DNA of 64,000 nucleotides from Leminorella richardii (GTDB lineage: Bacteria > Pseudomonadota > Gammaproteobacteria > Enterobacterales > Enterobacteriaceae): assembly GCF_900478135.1 (NCBI RefSeq), contig NZ_LS483470.1, forward strand, positions 1,670,501 through 1,734,500, given 5' to 3'. Positions 53,405 through 61,610 of this stretch are shown here, piece by piece. A program made the translations under genes and the position numbers. The first letter of the stretch is position 1. The number at the start of each line of letters is the position of its first letter. Under the pieces are notes generated by a model, which did no database searches, was not told the DNA's origin, and saw only the letters and a list, made by a program, of their open reading frames with translations.

Positions 53405-53465
53405 TCCAGTAATTTCCACTTCAACTTTGTGATCTATGTCCGCGTTTCCAGTTTATTTCCACTTT
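53405..53465. repeat. Paired direct repeats upstream of the PRD/DUF431x operon
   Basis: TTCCAGT-AA-TTTCCACTT (53405-53422) and TTCCAGT-TTA-TTTCCACTTT (53446-53465) are 41 bp apart, about four helical turns. They lie roughly 150 bp upstream of the first gene and look like activator sites. Confidence 0.55.
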
Positions 53466-53542
53466 GAAGCGGAAAAACTCAATCTCCTAACGTGACGTTA
53501 ACAAGTGTAGTGTGGCCCACATAGGAAAAGGCAGAGCAGCGT

Positions 53543-53559
53543 TTGGCGTGCCCTCTGCT
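53543..53559 (+). promoter_or_regulatory. Possible sigma-54 (-24/-12) promoter
   Basis: TTGGCGTGCCCTCTGCT has GG and GC separated by exactly ten bases and matches much of TTGGCACG-N4-TTGCT. It is 41 bases before the ATG at 53601. Salmonella dga genes use sigma-54, which adds context, but the regulator in this cluster has no visible AAA+ domain. Confidence 0.4.
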
Positions 53560-53600
53560 GTTTACGACTATATTTACCTTTGAATCTAGAGACACACAGC

Positions 53601-53933
53601 ATGAGTAATATTCGTTTCGACATGAGTAAAGACAACCTAGAGCCGGAAGAAGTAACAAAAACGCTTTTGGCCACTATCGACGACTGGCTGAAAGAGGAAG
53701 GTGCCTATACCACCGACGTACAGGGGCAGATGTTGGCTTCTCACGTTAAGGCCATGGTGATGCGAGCGAAAACCGGTGAACCGCTACCGGAAGTGGATCG
53801 CTCTCTGTTTGAAGAAATCTCTGATGAGTCAATGCGGTTAGCAGAGCGTGCAGTGGACATGCTGCCAGGGCTGCCGATTGAAGAGGCTTATTTGCTGTCC
53901 GTCCATTTTGAAATTGCGCGTTCAAACGCATAA
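53601..53933 (+). CDS. Stand-alone PRD-domain protein
   Basis: 110 residues. The core LASHVKAMVMRAKTGEPLPEVDRSLFEEISDESMRLAERA...GLPIEEAYLLSVHFEIA fits a PTS regulation domain: a His in the first helix followed by an Arg, and a second His in the last helix (SVHFEIA), the usual phosphorylation sites. There is no DNA-binding or RNA-binding domain. It may be a phospho-sensor acting on its neighbours. ATG 53601 matches the domain start better than the upstream GTG/TTG frame at 53580. It opens a nine-gene cluster. Confidence 0.78.
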   Translation: MSNIRFDMSKDNLEPEEVTKTLLATIDDWLKEEGAYTTDVQGQMLASHVKAMVMRAKTGEPLPEVDRSLFEEISDESMRLAERAVDMLPGLPIEEAYLLSVHFEIARSNA

Positions 53934-53957
53934 CCCAACCCTACGGGAGAGAGAAGT

Positions 53958-54323
53958 ATGAAACAAGTTGTTGTCGTTATTGGCGATCGTTTAGGCAAAG
54001 GCCAGAAAGTTGCAGCGGGCGTAGAGGCTGCGGGTGGTAAGGCTATCGTTATTCCCGGCGTTGCCGCGGACATGAAACTGGGTGACGTGATGAACGCAGA
54101 AAAAGGGGACATCGGTATCTCTTTCTGCGGCAGCGGCGGCGCAGGCGCCATCACAGCACAGAACAAGTACGGCTACAAAGTGCGCCACGGTATGCGTTCT
54201 ATTGAAGAAGGCGAAACAGCGCTGGCAGACGGCTGCACAGTGCTGGGTTTTGGCTTTATGGATAAGGAAGAGCTGGGCGAGCGCCTGGTGAAAGCCTTCA
54301 TCAAAAAATACGGCGAGGCCTAA
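53958..54323 (+). CDS. Glycine-rich SFCGS family protein
   Basis: 121 residues. An alpha/beta start (KQVVVVIGDRLGKGQKVAAGVEAAGGKAIVIPGV) leads to the hallmark ISFCGSGGAGAITAQNKYGYKVRHGMRSIEEGETAL. The family is known only as part of clusters with DUF4310-4312. The single cysteine in a Gly-rich loop and the small soluble fold recall PTS EIIB domains, but this is only an analogy. Its stop overlaps the next ATG by one base (TAATG). Confidence 0.85.
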   Translation: MKQVVVVIGDRLGKGQKVAAGVEAAGGKAIVIPGVAADMKLGDVMNAEKGDIGISFCGSGGAGAITAQNKYGYKVRHGMRSIEEGETALADGCTVLGFGFMDKEELGERLVKAFIKKYGEA

Positions 54324-54619
54324 TGAAAGAGCGTCTTGAAACATCGGTTCGCGTCAGCGGTCGTGGAGACACAAAACAAAAGGCAATCGCCGACGCGCTT
54401 AGCGCCGTACAGCGTACGGTACTGAAAGAGAGCAGCAACATTATCCTGAGGATTGAGCCGGTAGACGTCGAGGTCGTACAGGCAACGGTAAAAGTGACAA
54501 ACGAAAAATTTCTGTTTTTCTTTTTACCGCGCAAGCGCGAGCTCTACTCCGTTGTTTTAGACGTGGCTTTAGACGTAACCCTACTCAATGTGCAAGAGAT
54601 TCACTTCGACGCGGCTTAG
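54323..54619 (+). CDS. DUF4312 family protein
   Basis: 98 residues, no membrane helix longer than the short hydrophobic FLFFFLPRKRELYSVVLDVAL. The KQKAIADALSAVQRTVLKESSNIILRIEPVDVEV stretch is characteristic of the DUF4312 proteins found in this gene set. Probably a cytoplasmic or peripheral component of the membrane complex encoded next. Function unknown. Confidence 0.82.
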   Translation: MKERLETSVRVSGRGDTKQKAIADALSAVQRTVLKESSNIILRIEPVDVEVVQATVKVTNEKFLFFFLPRKRELYSVVLDVALDVTLLNVQEIHFDAA

Positions 54620-54651
54620 CAAGCGTTTGAAGTGTATTAGAGGAAAAACCA

Positions 54652-55449
54652 ATGGATGCATCTACCACTTATTCTGTGTTTGAGATCCTGATTAAATCAT
54701 TGATTATCGGTGGTCTCTGCGGTTTTGGACTAGGGGCAGGCGCAGCGCGCATGTTCCATGCGCCAACCGTACAGGGAATGGGGGCTTTCCGTACACTGGG
54801 AGAGCTTAACTCCTGTGAAGGCGATCCCGCTTCTCACTTCTCTTTTGGTCTGGGCTTCTTCTTTAACGCCTGGGCTTCATCAGTTGCTGCGGGTGCGTTC
54901 ACCCAAGACGTTGACCACCGCATTATCCCTAACTGGGGTGCGGCAGCGCTGATGATCAAAAATCGCAACGTGGCGGAAACGCTGCACAATCCGAAAAAAA
55001 TGGCTATTGCCTGCGGCATCATCGGTGCCCTTGTGGTGGCATTCCTGAACACCACGGCTTCTGCGGTGCCTGCATCGCTGCAAACAACGGCAACTAACGT
55101 GCTGGTGCCTGCGGCTAACCTGCTGGTTAACACCGTGATGCCCGTGATCTTCTGGCTGGCTGCAATGGACGCCGGTCGTCGCTCTGGCTTTTGGGCGACG
55201 CTGTTTGGCGGCTGTGCGCAGCTGATTATGGGTAACGCGATCCCTGGGCTGGTACTGGGCATTCTTATCGGTAAAGGCGTTGACGACAACGGTTGGAACA
55301 AAGTCACGCGTACCATGATGGTTGCTGTGATCCTGCTGTTCGTGCTGAGCGGTTTCTTCCGCGGCTTCGACGTTAAGCTGCTGCAGTCGTTCATGCTGGG
55401 CGTGCCCGATTGGCTACAGAACGTTCATAACGTACTGAGCGGCAAGTAA
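54652..55449 (+). CDS. DUF4311 family membrane protein
   Basis: 265 residues with about six or seven hydrophobic segments. Conserved-looking polar loops are GAGAARMFHAPTVQGMGAFRTLGELNSCEGDPASHFSFGLGFFFNAWAS and TQDVDHRIIPNWGAAALMIKNRN. Re-entrant Gly-rich segments and loops near the membrane suggest a substrate path. Likely a channel-forming subunit with the DUF4310 protein. No biochemical function is established. Confidence 0.85.
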   Translation: MDASTTYSVFEILIKSLIIGGLCGFGLGAGAARMFHAPTVQGMGAFRTLGELNSCEGDPASHFSFGLGFFFNAWASSVAAGAFTQDVDHRIIPNWGAAALMIKNRNVAETLHNPKKMAIACGIIGALVVAFLNTTASAVPASLQTTATNVLVPAANLLVNTVMPVIFWLAAMDAGRRSGFWATLFGGCAQLIMGNAIPGLVLGILIGKGVDDNGWNKVTRTMMVAVILLFVLSGFFRGFDVKLLQSFMLGVPDWLQNVHNVLSGK

Positions 55450-55469
55450 TTCTATTAATGCTCTCAATA

Positions 55470-55519
55470 ATTCGAGTTGTATGCAGCCAAGACTCATTCA
55501 GCTTGAAGTATGACGGGCA
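55470..55519. repeat. Truncated copy of the intergenic palindromic repeat
   Basis: Shares the words GAGTTG, GCAGCCAA and CAGCTTGAAGTATGACGGGC with the block at 46041-46159. It sits between the DUF4311 and DUF4310 genes and may form an mRNA stem there. Confidence 0.5.
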
Positions 55520-55537
55520 GAGACGCGGGATTGAATA

Positions 55538-56188
55538 ATGAATACTGAATTAAAAAACGACTTTTGGTACGCAGAGTGGACGTTTCCTCTCTTCGTCGGA
55601 CTGCTGTCGGCGGGGGTATTCGCCGGTACGCACATGTATGTAGTTTACGGCTTTGGTGCCTTTAACGAAGTGGCGTTTGTCGCCATGCTGCGCTCCGGTA
55701 TTGATACCGGTGTTTACGGCGCGGTGGCGGCGTTTGGTGCAAGTTTCCTGTTTGCCCGAATCATTGAAGGCTCTCTGGTAGGGATCCTCGATATCGGCGG
55801 TGCTATTCAGACGGGGCTTGGTCTAGGCGTTCCTGCACTGCTGCTGGCGGGTGGGTTTGACTATCTTGTCACTAACTTCTATGCGGCGCTGGTTGTCGGC
55901 ATGGTGTTGGGTATCGCGGTAGGTGCCGTGATTATCTTGGCGCGTAAGTTCACCGTTGGTCAGGGTAACTCGACGTTCGGTGCAGACGTCATGATGGGGG
56001 CAGGTAACACCTCCGGTCGCTTCCTTGGTCCGTTGATTATCTTAGCCGCCATGGCCGCGTCGATTCCTATCGGCATCGGTTCACTGATTGGCTCGCTGAT
56101 TTTCTACGTGTGGAAAAAGCCAGTCGCCGGTGGCGCAATCCTTGGAGCAATGGTCTTCGGCTATTTCTTCCCATTGGTTGCGGCGTAA
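55538..56188 (+). CDS. DUF4310 family membrane protein
   Basis: 216 residues with about six hydrophobic segments, rich in Gly and Ala (FARIIEGSLVGILDIGGAIQTGLGLGVPALLLAGG, DVMMGAGNTSGRFLGPLIILAAMAASIPIGIGSLIG). It lies 88 bp after the DUF4311 gene, a larger gap than elsewhere in the cluster because of the repeat. It is the second membrane partner. Function unknown; transport is inferred from context. Confidence 0.85.
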   Translation: MNTELKNDFWYAEWTFPLFVGLLSAGVFAGTHMYVVYGFGAFNEVAFVAMLRSGIDTGVYGAVAAFGASFLFARIIEGSLVGILDIGGAIQTGLGLGVPALLLAGGFDYLVTNFYAALVVGMVLGIAVGAVIILARKFTVGQGNSTFGADVMMGAGNTSGRFLGPLIILAAMAASIPIGIGSLIGSLIFYVWKKPVAGGAILGAMVFGYFFPLVAA

Positions 56189-56217
56189 GTAAATTGACAG
56201 AGAGGTGAGCAGATATC

Positions 56218-57357
56218 ATGAATGATTTAATTATCAGACAGGCAAGGCGTACAGAGGGCGATGTAGTTGACATCGTCATCCATGAGGGAAAAATCAGCGC
56301 TGTCGGACCCGACGTTGCCAAAGGGCAAACGGCCAAAAAGCAGATTGACCTGAACGGAAAGTACTTTATCAGCGCCGGCTGGATAGACGCTCACACTCAC
56401 TGCTGTCCGTCTTCGCCCATTTATTTTGACGAACCGGATCTGGCCGGCGCCGCCTGTGGGGTGACAACCGTCATCGATGCAGGCAGCGTCGGTGCAGATG
56501 ACGTAGACAGCTTCTTTTTACAGGCCAAAGCCGCTAAAACGAACGTCTACTCTTTTCTGAATATCGCCCGTATCGGCATCATTGCGCAAAATGAGCTGTC
56601 CGATATGAGCAAAATTGACAACGATGCTCTCCAAAAGGCGGTTAAACGCCATCCTGATTTTGTTGTCGGCATCAAGGCGCGCATGAGCAAAAGCGTCGTG
56701 GGTGAGAACGGTATTAAGCCGCTGCTTGCCGCTAAAGAGATGCAAAAAGAGAACGGGCTGCCGCTGATGGTGCACATTGGCAACAACCCGCCAAATTTGG
56801 ACGAGATCGCCGATCTGCTGACGAAAGGCGACATTATTACCCACTGCTTTAACGGTAAGCCAAACCGGATCCTGAATGAGCAGGGGCAGCTTAAAGAATC
56901 CATCAAACGCGCACTGGCACGCGGTGTGATCCTCGACGTCGGCCACGGAGGAGAAAGTTTTAGCTTTTCTGTCGCCGAACAGGCTATGAAGATTGGCACC
57001 TATCCAGACCTTATTAGCTCTGACATCTACCATAAAAACCGCATTAACGGCCCGGTCTTTAGTCTGGCGGCGGTAATGACCAAGTTCCTGTGTATGGGAT
57101 TCTCCCCTAAACAGATCGTCGACTGCGTGACAGTGAAAGCGGCAGATCTGCTGCGACTGAAGGGTAAAGGGCGTTTGACCGTCGGCGACGATGCTGACAT
57201 TACCGTGTTTGATATTAAAGAAGAGCGCGTAGAGCTCTCCGACGCGGAAGGCCAGGTCAGAACCGGTACATATCGATTTATTCCTCTGGCGGCGATTGTC
57301 GCTGGGGAAAGTATTGCAACTAAAGAAGGTGAGTCCGACTATGCCATCAATTTATGA
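56218..57357 (+). CDS. Amidohydrolase/deacetylase-family metalloenzyme
   Basis: 379 residues of the dihydroorotase-like amidohydrolases. Metal ligands: H59 and H61 in GWIDAHTHCC, a probable carbamylated Lys in VVGIKARMSKSVV, His in LMVHIGNNPP, His in ITHCFNGKPN and Asp in ISSDIYH; then ADITVFDI closes the barrel. NCBI-type names call this group deacetylases. Its place before DgaE suggests removal of an acyl or carbamoyl group from an amino-sugar acid. The stop overlaps the next gene by 17 bases. Confidence 0.85.
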   Translation: MNDLIIRQARRTEGDVVDIVIHEGKISAVGPDVAKGQTAKKQIDLNGKYFISAGWIDAHTHCCPSSPIYFDEPDLAGAACGVTTVIDAGSVGADDVDSFFLQAKAAKTNVYSFLNIARIGIIAQNELSDMSKIDNDALQKAVKRHPDFVVGIKARMSKSVVGENGIKPLLAAKEMQKENGLPLMVHIGNNPPNLDEIADLLTKGDIITHCFNGKPNRILNEQGQLKESIKRALARGVILDVGHGGESFSFSVAEQAMKIGTYPDLISSDIYHKNRINGPVFSLAAVMTKFLCMGFSPKQIVDCVTVKAADLLRLKGKGRLTVGDDADITVFDIKEERVELSDAEGQVRTGTYRFIPLAAIVAGESIATKEGESDYAINL

Positions 57358-58453
57358 GAAGTATCAGCTGCGTGAAGTGATCAACGCCTCTGGGCGTATG
57401 ACTATTCTTGGCGTGTCAACGCCAAAGCCAGAAGTGGCGAATGAAGTTCACTTTGGCCTGAACCAGTATTTTGAAATGAAAGATCTGGTCAACAAGACCG
57501 GTGCCTATATTGCAGGCCTGCTGGGTGTAGAAGATGCGGTTGTGGTGTCTTGCGCTTCGGCGGGAATTGCCCAGTCAGTGGCGGCAGTTATCGTGAAGGA
57601 CGATGCTGACCTGCTGTTTAATCTCCACAGTTCAGACAAACAAGTGCCAAGGGAAATCGTGATCCCAAAAGGGCACAACGTTAACTTTGGCGCACCGGTA
57701 GACACCATGGTGTCTCTGGGGGGCGGTAAAGTTATCGAGGCGGGCTTTGCCAACGAGTGCAGTGCCGATCAGCTGGAAGCGAAAATTACCTCTCAAACCG
57801 CAGCCATTCTGTATATCAAGTCTCACCATACAGTACAAAAAAGCATGCTGTCAGTGGCCGATGCTGCTGCAGTTGCCAAGCGCTACTGTCTGCCGCTTAT
57901 TGTTGACGCTGCAGCGGAAGAAGACTTGAAAGCCTATTACGCAATGGGCGCAGATCTGGTGATTTACAGCGGAGCGAAGGCGATAGAAGGCCCAACAAGC
58001 GGCCTAGTTATTGGTAAAAAACAGTACGTTGAATGGGTTAAGTTACAGGGTAACGGTATCGGCCGCGCCATGAAAGTGGGAAAAGAGGGCATTCTTGGCC
58101 TGACGCTGGCGATTGAACTCTACCTGACCTCTGCCAAAGAAACGGGTCAGGAGATGGTGGAAAAAATGACACCGTTTATTGACGAGCTCAACGGCATCAA
58201 GGGCATTTCTGCCAAAGTCGTGTGGGACGGCGCAGGCCGTGACATCGCGCGTACTGAAATTTCGTTTGATGAGAAAGTGATTGGTAAAACGACCGTCGCT
58301 TTGATGAAAGCCCTTAAGCAGGGTTCTACCGCTATCTATTTTCGTGAATACAAAGCGAATGAAGGCAAAGTTGAAGCTGACGTGCGCAGCGTGTCGCCTG
58401 CCCAGTTGGCTGTGATTGCCAGCGCCATTCGCCAACAGGTTACTGGAGCATAA
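57341..58453 (+). CDS. DgaE-type PLP-dependent ammonia lyase
   Basis: 370 residues of the fold-type-I PLP enzymes (SelA-like branch). INASGRMTILGVSTPKPEV starts it; the PLP Asp is in LIVDAAAEED, and the Schiff-base lysine is K213 in YSGAKAIEGPTSG. DgaE in Salmonella converts D-glucosaminate-6-phosphate to KDG-6-phosphate plus ammonia. ATG 57341 with GAAGGTGAG upstream is used instead of the TTG at 57296. A phosphorylated amino-sugar acid is the likely substrate. Confidence 0.88.
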   Translation: MPSIYEKYQLREVINASGRMTILGVSTPKPEVANEVHFGLNQYFEMKDLVNKTGAYIAGLLGVEDAVVVSCASAGIAQSVAAVIVKDDADLLFNLHSSDKQVPREIVIPKGHNVNFGAPVDTMVSLGGGKVIEAGFANECSADQLEAKITSQTAAILYIKSHHTVQKSMLSVADAAAVAKRYCLPLIVDAAAEEDLKAYYAMGADLVIYSGAKAIEGPTSGLVIGKKQYVEWVKLQGNGIGRAMKVGKEGILGLTLAIELYLTSAKETGQEMVEKMTPFIDELNGIKGISAKVVWDGAGRDIARTEISFDEKVIGKTTVALMKALKQGSTAIYFREYKANEGKVEADVRSVSPAQLAVIASAIRQQVTGA

Positions 58454-58456
58454 TTA

Positions 58457-59197
58457 ATGAAACTCACCCCAAACTACTATCGCGATCGCGTTTGTCTTAA
58501 CGTTCTGGCTGGCTCTAGGGAAAACGCCCGTGATGTGTATGCAGCCGCTGAAGGCCACGTAGTGGTCGGCGTACTGTCAAAAAACTACCCTGACCTCGCC
58601 AGCGCTATTGCGGACATGACTAAGTACGCTAACGACATCGATAACGCCATTTCGGTGGGACTGGGCGCAGGCGATCCAAAACAGTCTGAGATGGTGTCGC
58701 AAATTTCTCGCGTCATTCAGCCACAGCACGTCAACCAAGTGTTTACCGGCGCGCCTATCAGCCGTGCGCTGTTGGGGCAAAACGAGACAGTGGTTAACGC
58801 CCTTGTTTCACCAACCGGTACTGTTGGTCAGGTGAAGATTTCTACTGGTCCTATTAGCTCAACGTTCCCAGATGCGATTATTCCGGTAGACACGGCGATT
58901 GCGATGCTGAAAGACATGGGTGCTAGCTCAATCAAGTTCTTCAACATGCGCGGTCTGGCCCATAAAGATGAATATATTCGTGTCGCTAAAGCCTGTGCTG
59001 AGCACCATTTTTATCTGGAGCCAACCGGCGGTATCGATCTGGATAACTTTGAAGAAATCCTGAAGATCGCACTAGACGCGGGCGTGGAAAAAGTCATACC
59101 ACACGTCTATAGTTCTATTATTGACTCGGCGACGGGCAATACTCGACCAGAAGACGTAAAAACGCTGTTGGCTATTGTTAAAAGGCTTACCGCCTAA
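58457..59197 (+). CDS. DgaF-type KDGP aldolase
   Basis: 246 residues, a class I aldolase fold. The probable Schiff-base Lys is in GASSIKFFNMRGLAHKDEY, followed by LEPTGGIDLDNFEEIL and VIPHVYSSIIDSATGNTRPEDV. DgaF splits 2-keto-3-deoxygluconate-6-phosphate into pyruvate and glyceraldehyde-3-phosphate. It follows DgaE by three bases, so the two act in sequence. Confidence 0.88.
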   Translation: MKLTPNYYRDRVCLNVLAGSRENARDVYAAAEGHVVVGVLSKNYPDLASAIADMTKYANDIDNAISVGLGAGDPKQSEMVSQISRVIQPQHVNQVFTGAPISRALLGQNETVVNALVSPTGTVGQVKISTGPISSTFPDAIIPVDTAIAMLKDMGASSIKFFNMRGLAHKDEYIRVAKACAEHHFYLEPTGGIDLDNFEEILKIALDAGVEKVIPHVYSSIIDSATGNTRPEDVKTLLAIVKRLTA

Positions 59198-59220
59198 CAC
59201 AACGCTTTTACTGACATATG

Positions 59221-59246
59221 AAGCCTTTCATTAGGAAAGGCTTTTG
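59221..59246 (+). terminator. Attenuator between the aldolase and regulator genes
   Basis: AAGCCTTTC-ATTAG-GAAAGGCTT followed by TTG; the T-run is short, so readthrough to the regulator is likely. Confidence 0.6.
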
Positions 59247-59296
59247 TCACGTTCAGCGCATTATTTTTGTTCTCTCTGCGGGTTAAAAGGTGGTTT

Positions 59297-61234
59297 GTGG
59301 CGCTATTTCCTTATCAACGCCTTGCCTATTTATTTGATGCAATCCAGTCCGAAACGCTGCCTCAGGACGAACTGGCAAAGCGATTCAACGTTTCAACGCG
59401 AACGATACGCACTGACGTGTCGGCGCTGAACGACGTGCTGTCCGGATATGGAGCAACAATCGTTTACGATCGCGGCTTCGGCTATCGCCTGTCCGTGATA
59501 GACGCTCAGCGCTACAGCACACTGCCAACGCAAAATCATCAGGTAAAAACGATCCCTCGTTCCTCAAAAGAGCGAGTCGACGCGCTGCTGCTCAAGTTTT
59601 TATTAGCGCCGCTGCCGATGAAGCTGGACGATATTGCCGAAGAATGGTTTGTCAGCCGAGGAACGCTGCAGCACGATATGTCCACCGTTAGAGAGCTGCT
59701 GGAAAAGTATCAGATTGTATTGGATACCATACCGCGTCAGGGCATTAAGCTTGCCGGGGCGGAACAGGCGATTCGCGCCTGTATTACCGACATTCTGTGG
59801 CAGCAGTTTTCCAGTGAAAATGACCGCTCGCTAAACAGCTTCAAGCAGGACATTCTCACTAACATTGACCTCAGCTACATCGAGAAGGTTTTAGAAAACA
59901 GCGTAAGCCGCTTTGACATTCGCCTGACAAATGAAGGGCGGCAGTACCTGATTTTCAACTGTGCAGTGTCTATTCTGCGCATTACCCGCGGTCATGAAAT
60001 GATTCATTACGCCACTGAAGGCATTGATGACGTTATCAAAAGCGCAGCATCGGAGATTGCCAAGGGATTTGACTACTTTCTCGGTGGACAGCTTTCAGGC
60101 GCTGAAGAGGCCTATCTTAGTGTCCAAATTTCTGCACAGCGTATCCCCAGCGGAGTTACTGAAAGCGTGCAGGATAGCGAGGTTAACAGCGATCGGCTGG
60201 TAGACTATATCCTCAGCTATATTAACGATTCCTATAACTACGACCTGCGCCGCGATGAAAAGCTAAGGTCGGATTTGTCTTCCCACTTGGCGGCGATGCT
60301 GACGCGCGTTCGCTATCAGCTCAATACGAAAAACCCGCTGCTGTCCGATATCAAGCAATACTATCCGTTTGCCTACGACGTTACGCTTAGCGCGATGGCG
60401 AACGTAGAGCCTCAGCTTCCCTACGCGATTAGTGAAGACGAGATGGGATATCTGGCGGTGCATATCGGGGTTGGTCTAGAGCGCAACTATAGCGCAGGAT
60501 ATACCCGCCACCCGCACGCACTGCTGGTGACGGATGCTGGAAATTCAACAATCCGCATGATAGAAGCCAAGATTGTGCGCGAATTTCCCCAGATGAAAGT
60601 GCAGCGCGTTGTTTCTCTGAGAGAGTATGAAGAGCTTGACAGCGTCGCTGAAGATTTTGTCGTTACCACGGTCAGGCTGACGGAAAAGAATAAGCCGATC
60701 GTTAAGATTGCGCCTTTCCCCACGCCGTATCAGATCGAACAAATAGGGCGGTTGGCGATGGTAGACCGCACCAAGCCCTATATTTTAGAGCGCTTTTTCG
60801 ACGAGCGGCACTTTATGATCGTCAAAGGTAAAATGACTCAGGAAGCGCTGTTTAAGCAGGTGTGTAAAAAGCTGGAGGCGGACGGCTGCGTCACTAAGGA
60901 CTTTTATCCGTCGCTGATCGAGAGAGAGTCTATTGTTTCCACCCTGTTGGGCGAGGGGATCGCGCTCCCTCACTCTTTAGGCCTGTTGGCGAATAAAACC
61001 GTCGTGGTAACCATTCTTGCTCCTAACGGCATCGAATGGGGCAGTGAAAAGAAAGAGGTCGCTAATGTTATTTTCCTGCTCGCTATCAGCAAGGCTGAGT
61101 ATGAAGAAGCGATGGCTATCTATGACCTGTTTGTGACTTTTGTTCGTGAAAAGGCCACTAAGCGACTGCTGAACAGCAAAAGCTTTAATGACTTTCAGGC
61201 AATTGCGAAAGACAGTCTGGGCAGAAGCGCATAG
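59297..61234 (+). CDS. BglG/MtlR-type regulator with two PRDs and an EIIA domain
   Basis: 645 residues: an HTH (DELAKRFNVSTRTIRTDVSALNDVL), a second HTH (MKLDDIAEEWFVSRGTLQHDMSTV), two PRDs (about residues 170-390), a receiver-like EIIB segment (about 395-480) whose usual active cysteine is replaced in VTDAGNSTIRMIEAKI, and a C-terminal EIIA domain with phosphorylatable H559 (GIALPHSLG). Phosphorylation by HPr and PTS partners should tune its activity. GTG 59297, with AAGGTGG nearby, is chosen over TTG 59267. No AAA+ domain is seen, so it is not LevR-like. Confidence 0.85.
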   Translation: MALFPYQRLAYLFDAIQSETLPQDELAKRFNVSTRTIRTDVSALNDVLSGYGATIVYDRGFGYRLSVIDAQRYSTLPTQNHQVKTIPRSSKERVDALLLKFLLAPLPMKLDDIAEEWFVSRGTLQHDMSTVRELLEKYQIVLDTIPRQGIKLAGAEQAIRACITDILWQQFSSENDRSLNSFKQDILTNIDLSYIEKVLENSVSRFDIRLTNEGRQYLIFNCAVSILRITRGHEMIHYATEGIDDVIKSAASEIAKGFDYFLGGQLSGAEEAYLSVQISAQRIPSGVTESVQDSEVNSDRLVDYILSYINDSYNYDLRRDEKLRSDLSSHLAAMLTRVRYQLNTKNPLLSDIKQYYPFAYDVTLSAMANVEPQLPYAISEDEMGYLAVHIGVGLERNYSAGYTRHPHALLVTDAGNSTIRMIEAKIVREFPQMKVQRVVSLREYEELDSVAEDFVVTTVRLTEKNKPIVKIAPFPTPYQIEQIGRLAMVDRTKPYILERFFDERHFMIVKGKMTQEALFKQVCKKLEADGCVTKDFYPSLIERESIVSTLLGEGIALPHSLGLLANKTVVVTILAPNGIEWGSEKKEVANVIFLLAISKAEYEEAMAIYDLFVTFVREKATKRLLNSKSFNDFQAIAKDSLGRSA

Positions 61235-61242
61235 CGTCATAC

Positions 61243-61286
61243 TGTCATCGGTATCAGGCGGCTTTTGCCGCCTGATACCGATGACA
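61243..61286. repeat. Perfect 20-bp inverted repeat after the regulator gene
   Basis: A stem of twenty perfect pairs with the loop TTTT, beginning TGTCATCGG and ending CCGATGACA. There is no T-run behind it. Its left arm and loop recur at 61611-61640. Confidence 0.85.
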
Positions 61287-61610
61287 AACCATACTAAATT
61301 AGCTTCAGCGGATATTCCGGCCGAAAATACGACCTACTTATATCGCTATTGTGCTTGGCCGGAAGAGAGCTTGTATTAGCTTTAGGAGTGCGTCGGGCAT
61401 AGCCTTCCTACGGGCCGTTATGAAGCCCTTTCAGGGCCAGCGCAAGCGCTGTTCAAACCGGCAAAGCCGGTTTGTCGTTGGCTTACGCCAAGTCGACCCC
61501 AACGGACAACGCCTTTAGGCGTTGAGCAACACGGAGTGTTGACCCGCAGGGCGAGCTAAGCGAGTAACACTCTCCCTCCGTTTGACTCTGTAGACTTTAT
61601 TCAAGGCCTT
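61287..61610. repeat. Multi-hairpin non-coding element
   Basis: Successive short stems: AGCG-CAA-CGCT, AAACCGGC-AAA-GCCGGTTT, GGC-TTA-GCC, CAACGCC-TTTA-GGCGTTG and CAACAC-GGA-GTGTTG (about 61436-61541). The block is GC-richer than its surroundings, and no open frame has a domain. Clusters of hairpins of this type recur in other enterobacteria as dispersed elements, as far as I recall. It is flanked by ~30-bp direct repeats. Confidence 0.6.

Noticed and set aside
53958..54323. SFCGS protein named outright as a PTS EIIB component
   Set aside because: The Cys-Gly loop is only suggestive; the family has no demonstrated phosphotransfer, so it is kept as a hypothesis.
61287..61610. Repeated short palindromes considered as a CRISPR array
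   Set aside because: The stems differ from one another, and there is no constant repeat, regular spacer length or cas gene.
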